The position numbers and the translations under genes were made by a program. The notes under the pieces are model-generated. The model had not been told where the DNA came from, did no database searches, and saw only the letters and a program-made list of their open reading frames with translations. 37,763 nt of DNA. Origin: Bacteroidales bacterium. GTDB taxonomy: Bacteria; Bacteroidota; Bacteroidia; Bacteroidales; SM23-62. This document shows, one piece after another, positions 31,556-37,763 of the stretch. The number at the start of each line of letters is the position of its first letter. Within the stretch, counting starts at the first letter, position 1. The DNA lies in assembly GCA_016783865.1 (NCBI GenBank), contig JADHVS010000020.1, forward strand, positions 1 through 37,763, given 5' to 3'.

Positions 31556-33496
31556 ATGGAATCAAAATCCTTCATCAGAAAGATCATTTCAAATCCCATT
31601 ATCCAGACACTTGCTGTTTATGTGAGCGGAGGATGGATCCTGATCGAGCTGTTAGAGTATTTTATCGCTCATTTCAACCTGAATGAACAGTTCAGAAACA
31701 TCTTCCTGATCGTTTTGCTGAGTGGCCTGCCTGTGGCGATGATCATTGCCTGGCTGGTGAGCAGGGATAAGAAACCAGGGGATGAAAAGATAACCGTTGA
31801 GTATGCTAAGGAAACAGGAAGTGTTGCCAGGATCTTAAGGAAATCAGCAATAACGATTCCCGGCCTGGTGATTATAACAGTGGCACTTGTTTTTGGAATA
31901 CGGTATCTAAACCAAAGCGCAAAAATCAAATGGGCCAGGGAACAGGCCCTGCCGGAAATTAAACGATTGAGAGCTGTCCCCAATGATTTTGCCGCATTTG
32001 ATTTAATGAAAGAAGCAGAAAAATACATTTCGGATGAACCGGAATTTCAAGAATTAAAATCAAACGTTATTGACAAACTAACCATTCTCACCGATCCTCC
32101 CGGGGCGGAAATATATTTCCGGGATTATGAGAATCCGGACAGGGGGTGGGAAAATATTGGAATAACACCAATCGATAGTTTAGAACTACCAAGACTTTCA
32201 TTTTTCCAGGTTAGAATTGAAAAACCCGGATATGAAGAAGTGATGGCCATTGCATCTACCCGTCAGGACACTTTTTACAGAAAGCTGTTTCCGGAGGGAG
32301 CTGGTATGAAGCCGCAGCTTATGCCCTCTTTGCTGGTAAGGATCTTCCAACTGTGGAACATTGGGGCACAGGAGCTGGATTATCCTATTTCTATATATCG
32401 TATTACCTGAGTTCAAGTGTAATAAAAAGCAGCAATTTTAACGGGGAGGAGGCTGTACCCGTTGGAGAAAATAACGGGATGAATGCATTTGGAACCTATG
32501 ATATGGCAGGTAATGTGCGGGAGTGGTGCTGGAATGAAACCCAGTCGGGCCACATTATTCGTGGGGGCGGCTGGGATGATGCAGGTTATATGTATTCCAA
32601 CCGGAGCCAGGTTCCTTCTTTCGATCGTTCATCGAAAAACGGATTCCGGTGTGTTCAATACATCGAAAAACAAGAAATTCCTGAAGAAGCATTTGAGCCT
32701 GTGGAATTTATTGCAAGCAGAGATTATTATGCGGAAGAACCGGTAAATGAGAATATTTTTAATGTTTATAAAAACCAATTCCTGTATGATATTGCAGCAT
32801 TAGATGCCGTGATTGAAGAGCGGGATGAAGGTCCTGAAGACTGGATCAGGGAAAAGATCACTTTTAATGCTGCCTATGATGATGAAAGGGTTATCGCCTA
32901 CCTTTATTTACCCAGAAATGGCACCCCCCCTTTTCAGACAATGGTTTTTTGATTGCCTCCTTAAAAATGGCCGAGCTGTCATTTATCCTGTGTATAAAGG
33001 AACATTTGAAAGAAACGATGGACTGGAAATAGGGACACGGCTTTCCCATCAATACACGGATTGGATGATTAAATGGGTGAAAGACCTGAGCAGGTCCATT
33101 GACTACCTGGAAACCAGGGCTGATATTGACACCAGTAAAATAGGATATCTTGGACACAGCTGGGGAGGCAGATTAGGTGGGCTGATCCCGGCTGTTGAAC
33201 ACCGGATTAAGCTGAGTGTTCTTATTACGGGAGGAATAGGAGGTGATCAATCATATCCGGAAGCGGATCCATTTAATTATATCCCCAGGATAAATACTCC
33301 TGTATTGATGTTAAATGGCAAGTATGATGCTACCTTCCCGTTCGAGTCAACTGTTCAGCCTTTTTATGATCTCCTGGGAACCCCCGAACCCGACAAGCGC
33401 CTGGTTGTAACTGAAACAGATCACTGGATCCCCAAACAGGATTTCATCAGGGAAACATTAGACTGGATGGATAAATATTTTGGTCCTGTAAAGTAG
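31556..33496 (+). pseudogene. Broken membrane/PEGA/FGE-sulfatase/alpha-beta-hydrolase fusion gene
   Basis: Three reading frames together resemble one large protein. Frame A (31556-32410) has N-terminal membrane helices (about residues 10-120 with TLAVYVSGGWILIELLEYF) and a PEGA domain (LTILTDPPGAEIYF), then leaves sense at FPEG near 32301. Sense resumes in another frame as SWYEAAAYALFAGKDLPTV (near 32299-32356) and covers the C-terminal half of an FGE-sulfatase domain (TYDMAGNVREW, IIRGGGWDD, GFRCV) up to 32952. Sense then shifts again to the frame ending at 33496, which encodes the alpha/beta hydrolase (KNGRAVIYPVYKGTF, nucleophile in GHSWGG, Asp in GKYDATF, His in TDHW). Both junctions lack expected family sequence: roughly the N-terminal FGE half, and a short stretch after PPFQTMVF. 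These are therefore deletions, not single-base errors. The gene is non-functional as a whole. Confidence 0.85.
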
Positions 33497-33556
33497 GGTT
33501 ATAATACGAGAATTATTAATATTTTGCAGCAGCGATTAACATCTTCAACTGCTTTA

Positions 33557-36500
33557 TTACTCCTTCACTTTTATCTTCACCGGTCCGAACAGCCCTGCAT
33601 CCAGATCTTCCAGGTCTGGTATGCCGCTAAATCCCCAGAACGAGACGGACTCATCCGTATCATTGATCAGGCTCATTTCATTTACCACCAGGTTGCCAAT
33701 TCGTATTCGCAGTGAGTTTTCTCCTGCCTTCACAAAACTGGAAATATCAAAATGGAATGGTTCCCAGAGCCTTGCACCTGTTCTTTTATTATTTACCCAG
33801 ACCTCGGCCACGTACAATACTTTGCCCAGTTCAAGCATGGTATTTTCAGGTTTGCTTTCCAGAAAGAAAGAGGTCTCGTAATCAACAAATCCGGTAAATT
33901 TATGCAAACCAATATCATACCATGAACCCAGCTTTCCAGCCGATCCACCCGTACAGTGAAATTCTACTGGTGCAGTCAGAATTTCAGTTTTTGTTAGCGG
34001 ATCATGGCATACAAAAAGTTGCGATGTGTCTGCCGGGATATTCACCATAGAATTTTCAATTGATAATTTTTCACCATCTGCCCATACAGATGATGCGTCA
34101 GATAATCCGGGAAAATTAACCGAAACTGCACCGGGCGGGATATTCAGTTTCCACCAGACATATTCACCGGAAGTAATTGACTTTTCAGGCAAATCAAATA
34201 ATTTCAGCCTGTCTTCACGATCTGCTTCACTTGCCATACTGGGAGCACTCCAGGAATGGTCATTAAAATCGGGTTGTGTCCAGTTCCCCGATTCCGTTTT
34301 TGTTTCTTTCCAGGCTGGATCTGTTTTAATTCGATGTACCTCTCCTTCCTCTGTTTCGTACCTTCCCTGAAGCATAAAAGACCCGGGGCCACCGGTATTG
34401 ATCACTTCAGCTGCGATGGTGTTTTTACCTTTTTTCAAATGCTCCCCAATTGAATAGGTATCGGTTTTATACCAGATTGCAGCGTTTTCACCCGGGTCAA
34501 GCTCCATCCCATTTACCCATAATTTTACGATATCATCAGCCGAGATATTAACGAATGCACGTTTGGGAGACCCTTCCACTTTAAAGGTTTTCCGATAATA
34601 AATAGTTGTATTCGGTTCTGAAATAAAAAACATATCCGCATCCCATGGTTCTGTGATTTTTATCTCACCGATTATTTTTTGCCAGGACCAGTTATCCTCA
34701 TTCAGATATGTAATCTCTTTGTTCAGAGTATTCTGACCGGAGATCATGGTCTGCAGGGTTGAAACCTTAACAGATTTCGCTTCTGGTAATGATAATTGCC
34801 ACTCGCCATCAAGTGGAATTTCCTTCTCTTTTGCAGGTGCATCTGCTTCTACAAAAGGTTCCATTTGTGAATTGAATACGACCCAGAATGCCTGGTAAGG
34901 ATGAAATTCAAGTTCAACAATATTCCTTTCATCTTCCATTGTATATTCAATGGGGTGAATGATGCCTGTTTCGCAATCCCATATCTCTGCTTGCCCATTG
35001 CCATCTCTCAGGTTTAATTTGCACTTACCGGACTGATCATCCCTGTTAACGATCCAGAAGAAGTGGTTCCCGTCAATAAACCTTTCTGAAAAAACCAGGT
35101 TCATATTTCCGGGTTCCATGATGAACTGAGCATTAATAGCATTCCTGATTTTCCCTGGCAGCATGTCAATATTATTTTTAATACCCTCCAAATCAATAGT
35201 CGATGGAAGATCCTTCAACTCATTCATTTGCTGAACGATAAGGTCATCTGTCGCACCCGTTTCCGGTGAACCTTCCGGCAATTTCCCGAGCAAAATAACC
35301 GTCCCGCCTCCCTTGGCGAAATCAAGGATTTTTTGTGCAGTGGTTCTCGAAAGAATAGTCATGGGAGGAAGAACTATGACGGAAAAATCAAAATCACCGA
35401 TCTGTAATGAAGTTTTCGATTGGGTAATATTATTCTGTACACCGGAAACAGATGCCTTTTCCATATAATGTTTATCGGCAACCAGGTAATCGATATTAGA
35501 ATTGGTTAGCGTTTCCATGGCATCGGCATAAACCCGGTTAATTTCAACCAGGAATGGATTCCAAACATCCGGATTCTTAATGGCAGATGCAACTTCACCG
35601 CTGCTTTCCTGATCGATAAAATAATTATCTGACAGTGCCCAGGCGCTTTCCAGGGGACTGATCAATAACACATCAGCGACCAGTTTTCCCTGGCGGTTCA
35701 CATAAGACGCCCTTCTGGCAAAATCGGTCCAGACCGAAAGATTGTCAAAATATGGATTCTCGTTGTACCAATCCGGAGGATACGGAATGGTAGTCAGGTC
35801 CCTGTTATTGTTAATGCCATGAGCAACAATATGGTTTATTCCCCAGGCCGTTACCACATTAACTGTCCTTTTCATTTCCATCGGAGTCTGCCCCCAGCCA
35901 TTTACGCCCATCACTTCGCACATAAACGGGCGGTCCTCAAATTCGCATACCGATTGCGTTTCTTTGAAGTCGTGTACCCTTTGTGAACGCATTCCTACAG
36001 CATCGGTTCCAGGCATCGTTACCTGCCGCTGTGCTTTCATCAGGTCGCCCACTGCCCGCGTAATCAACATCAGGGATTCCTCCCACAGGTTGGTAATACA
36101 GAACATGTCTCGTTCTTCCAGCCAGTCACTCAAACGGCCAATGAAGTGGGTGCAGTAAATATCTGATACTACGTCAAACCAGTCGTATCTGGCCTTTGCC
36201 CCCAATCCCTCATCATCTTCATCAGTTAATATCGGCATCCAGGTTCTCATGTCCCTGTTTTTCATCGCCTTATACCGGATTGGCAGATATTCAGACCAGG
36301 CCATTTTCCAACCATAATCACCTTCATTATCCACAAACACACCAGGAATAGACTTCCCCATATCATTTTTAAACCTGGCTTCGTATGATTCATGAGCGAT
36401 GGGAATAAATACATCCATTAAAGTAGGATCAATGTAATTGACCAATCCCCCGTCAATTCCCGCATGATGATAGGTTTGGTATGTGTATATGACCCATTTG

Positions 36501-37108
36501 CCCTCAGGGACAGTCCATTGAAAAGGGACTCCCTCGCCTATTACTTCAAGCGATTCAGCTATGATCTGATTTTTGTCATTCAGCCGGGCAGCAACTGTAA
36601 ATTTTGATTCAGTGATCTCAATCGTGCTCTCTCCATTTACAATTTGTTTATGATATTTTAATGATACAGCCTTTAAGTCCGGTTGGCTTTCCAGCACCCT
36701 TCCGGCAGCCTGCCCGCTTGGCCACCAATATTCGTCGTTATATCCAAGTGTCATTCCTGACTTTTTAGCCACGTTCAGAGCTTTTCCAAAGGCATCAAAC
36801 CACTGGTCCGAGAGCCATTGTTCTTCCGGCAATCCCCTGCGTGGATGGGTATAACCGGGATTCAGGCGTTGCTGTGTCATCTGTTTTGCCATTTCAATGG
36901 TCTGGGATGCATCAATCGGCGCATCCCAGAACCAGAATGTGTGTGGGGCATAGAATAAGGGGGGTTGTTCAAAATTATCACGCAGTTCCTTGAAGTTATC
37001 TGTTTTTTGCTTCCAAACAGGCTCAACCTGCTCATTGCATGAAGCAGGAAATAACAATCCAAGGGTAATAATTATTAACCGGACCATTTTAGCATTACAT
37101 TTAATCAT
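33557..37108 (-). CDS. GH106-type alpha-L-rhamnosidase lipoprotein
   Basis: This protein of about 1183 residues starts at ATG 37108 (MIKCNAKMVRLIIITLGLLF); an in-frame ATG at 37159 would put an unlikely extension before the signal peptide. The lipobox is FPASC, so it is a lipid-anchored outer-membrane or periplasmic protein. The N-terminal catalytic region resembles GH106: PPLFYAPHTFWFWDAPID, MTLGYNDEYWWPSGQAAG, GVFVDNEGDYGW, TNLWEES and INHIVAHGIN. Later beta-sandwich domains include a GH2-like sugar-binding fold (WVNGMELDPGENA, then VLYVAEVWVNNKRTGARLWE) and a C-terminal domain. It probably removes rhamnose from rhamnogalacturonan or glycosides. Convergent with the broken FGE gene and divergent from the truncated amidohydrolase. 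Confidence 0.88.
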   Translation of the reverse strand: MIKCNAKMVRLIIITLGLLFPASCNEQVEPVWKQKTDNFKELRDNFEQPPLFYAPHTFWFWDAPIDASQTIEMAKQMTQQRLNPGYTHPRRGLPEEQWLSDQWFDAFGKALNVAKKSGMTLGYNDEYWWPSGQAAGRVLESQPDLKAVSLKYHKQIVNGESTIEITESKFTVAARLNDKNQIIAESLEVIGEGVPFQWTVPEGKWVIYTYQTYHHAGIDGGLVNYIDPTLMDVFIPIAHESYEARFKNDMGKSIPGVFVDNEGDYGWKMAWSEYLPIRYKAMKNRDMRTWMPILTDEDDEGLGAKARYDWFDVVSDIYCTHFIGRLSDWLEERDMFCITNLWEESLMLITRAVGDLMKAQRQVTMPGTDAVGMRSQRVHDFKETQSVCEFEDRPFMCEVMGVNGWGQTPMEMKRTVNVVTAWGINHIVAHGINNNRDLTTIPYPPDWYNENPYFDNLSVWTDFARRASYVNRQGKLVADVLLISPLESAWALSDNYFIDQESSGEVASAIKNPDVWNPFLVEINRVYADAMETLTNSNIDYLVADKHYMEKASVSGVQNNITQSKTSLQIGDFDFSVIVLPPMTILSRTTAQKILDFAKGGGTVILLGKLPEGSPETGATDDLIVQQMNELKDLPSTIDLEGIKNNIDMLPGKIRNAINAQFIMEPGNMNLVFSERFIDGNHFFWIVNRDDQSGKCKLNLRDGNGQAEIWDCETGIIHPIEYTMEDERNIVELEFHPYQAFWVVFNSQMEPFVEADAPAKEKEIPLDGEWQLSLPEAKSVKVSTLQTMISGQNTLNKEITYLNEDNWSWQKIIGEIKITEPWDADMFFISEPNTTIYYRKTFKVEGSPKRAFVNISADDIVKLWVNGMELDPGENAAIWYKTDTYSIGEHLKKGKNTIAAEVINTGGPGSFMLQGRYETEEGEVHRIKTDPAWKETKTESGNWTQPDFNDHSWSAPSMASEADREDRLKLFDLPEKSITSGEYVWWKLNIPPGAVSVNFPGLSDASSVWADGEKLSIENSMVNIPADTSQLFVCHDPLTKTEILTAPVEFHCTGGSAGKLGSWYDIGLHKFTGFVDYETSFFLESKPENTMLELGKVLYVAEVWVNNKRTGARLWEPFHFDISSFVKAGENSLRIRIGNLVVNEMSLINDTDESVSFWGFSGIPDLEDLDAGLFGPVKIKVKE

Positions 37109-37182
37109 AGTTTTATTTTTAAAAAATCCGATAGTAACATACAAGAATCCAACTGGCAAAAGATTTATTTATTCATCCTGCT

Positions 37183-37227
37183 AACATTAAAATGTTATTT
37201 GATAATGAAATTTAGTCAGTATTTTTA
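37183..37227 (+). promoter_or_regulatory. Candidate promoter with palindrome
   Basis: A perfect palindrome AACATTAAAATGTT (37183-37196) lies just before TTTG (37198-37201) and TATTTTTA (37220-37227), spaced 18 bases. These suit a plus-strand promoter for the truncated amidohydrolase gene. The palindrome could be an operator for the divergent rhamnosidase gene too. Confidence 0.4.
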
Positions 37228-37260
37228 ATACTCCTTAAGGAAAGCTAAAATTAAAACAAA

Positions 37261-37542
37261 ATGAATGTAAGTAAGTTCTCATCTAAAAATTACCTCTCTT
37301 CCTTTAATAGGGTATTAGCGGCTTTCATATTTATGATATCAATTTTATATGGCTGTGAATCAGATTATTATTCAATGAATGATTTTGATAAAACAAATAA
37401 AATTGACATCCATGTTCATTTAGGCCATTATCAATCTGCCGTAGCCAGGCAGGCCATTATTGATAATTTTTCCCTTCTCACCATTAATACTGATTCGAGA
37501 GATGTTCCGGCTGTTTATTATCAACAGGAAACCAGGGACTAA
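37261..37542 (+). pseudogene. Amidohydrolase-family lipoprotein, truncated after about 90 residues
   Basis: The frame encodes a lipoprotein signal (MISILYGC, lipidated Cys near residue 32), then KIDIHVHLGHY, the HxH metal-binding motif at the first strand of amidohydrolase-2/TIM-barrel hydrolases, and DNFSLLTINTDSRDVPAVYY. It stops at 37540-37542 after QQETRD. Relatives are 350-450 residues long, so the remaining metal ligands and barrel are missing. The sequence after the stop, CTAATTCGAGGAATG, resembles the 3' edge of REP-like hairpins (compare CTCGAGGAATTC at 3390-3400). The gene may have been cut by such an element. Confidence 0.7.
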
Positions 37543-37703
37543 TTCGAGGAATGATACTTAAATCATGCAGCAAGGTAGTTCACCCTGGTTTCCTCCGGTT
37601 TGAGTTATTAACTGTCTTCAAAGATATTAAATCCCCCCAGACCCCCCTTTTTCATCATCATTACCATTATCAAAAGTTAATATCTAATAATTTGCAAATC
37701 TAA
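37543..37703. other. Intergenic sequence without a gene
   Basis: No coding frame was seen. It contains a CCCCCCAGACCCCCC-type low-complexity string near 37635 and AT-rich sequence before the REP-like element at the window edge. Confidence 0.5.
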
Positions 37704-37763
37704 AGGCAGCAAGCTGCGAGGAATCATCGATCCTTTATATAAATTTTTAATTGCGCTCGCTAA
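37704..37763. repeat. REP-like element, cut by the window edge
   Basis: A hairpin GCAGC-AA-GCTGC (37706-37717) is followed by GAGGAATCATCGATCC and, after an AT-rich stretch, TTGCGCTCGCTAA at the edge. This parallels positions 1001-1052 in order and spacing. The second hairpin would lie just outside the window. Confidence 0.7.

Overview
The window looks like chromosomal DNA of a free-living Bacteroidota, probably Bacteroidales or Marinilabiliales. The grounds are AT-rich intergenic DNA, A-rich leaders instead of strong Shine-Dalgarno sites, candidate promoters of the TAnnTTTG type, many lipoproteins, TPR/PD40/OmpA proteins, and secreted plant-polysaccharide enzymes. No rRNA, tRNA, CRISPR array, integrase or intact transposase was recognised. 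There is no SusC/SusD pair, so this is not a classical polysaccharide utilisation locus.

Layout. Positions 1-3162 (minus strand) hold the N-terminal part of a receiver-PAS signalling protein, a YefM-YoeB toxin-antitoxin pair with its own operator, and a NarL-type response regulator coupled to a small MNT nucleotidyltransferase. Positions 3163-3721 hold nested hairpins and the lipoprotein leader of a lost sulfatase. Positions 3722-11618 hold two paralogous TPR/PD40/OmpA envelope proteins that flank a radical SAM (AmrS) and MEMO1-like (AmrB) pair, followed by a periplasmic protein and a lipoprotein. Positions 11813-15006 are miscellaneous: a methyltransferase, a DUF1801 protein, an AAA/DUF234 ATPase and a small antitoxin-like protein.

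Positions 15183-19082 form a sugar-acid type catabolic operon: Gfo/Idh/MocA dehydrogenase, TIM-barrel isomerase, KDPG aldolase and class II aldolase. Positions 19216-19783 are a small-protein/nucleotidyltransferase pair. Positions 19823-27022 form a second carbohydrate block: GH36-like hydrolase, MFS sugar porter, truncated DUF1080, Tat-exported Gfo/Idh/MocA protein and GH51 arabinofuranosidase. Positions 27141-30209 are a fused ABC transporter. Then come a DUF4143 ATPase behind three iteron-like repeats, a broken FGE-sulfatase/hydrolase fusion, a GH106-type rhamnosidase (minus strand) and a truncated amidohydrolase lipoprotein.

Together the carbohydrate genes suggest liberation of arabinose, galactose and rhamnose from pectin-like polymers, uptake by a proton-coupled porter, and oxidative breakdown through keto-sugars and 2-keto-3-deoxy acids.

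Three things stand out beyond ordinary annotation. (1) Short tandem repeats, mostly of 7-bp period, occur in many intergenic gaps. They often begin at a stop codon, and they often face an inverted partner so that long hairpins are possible. Unit sequence differs at each locus while the architecture recurs. One partner pair brackets the whole ABC transporter gene. (2) A perfect 19-bp inverted repeat covers the start codon of the sugar-acid operon. (3) At least five genes are broken by truncation or internal deletion, several of them near REP-like hairpins.
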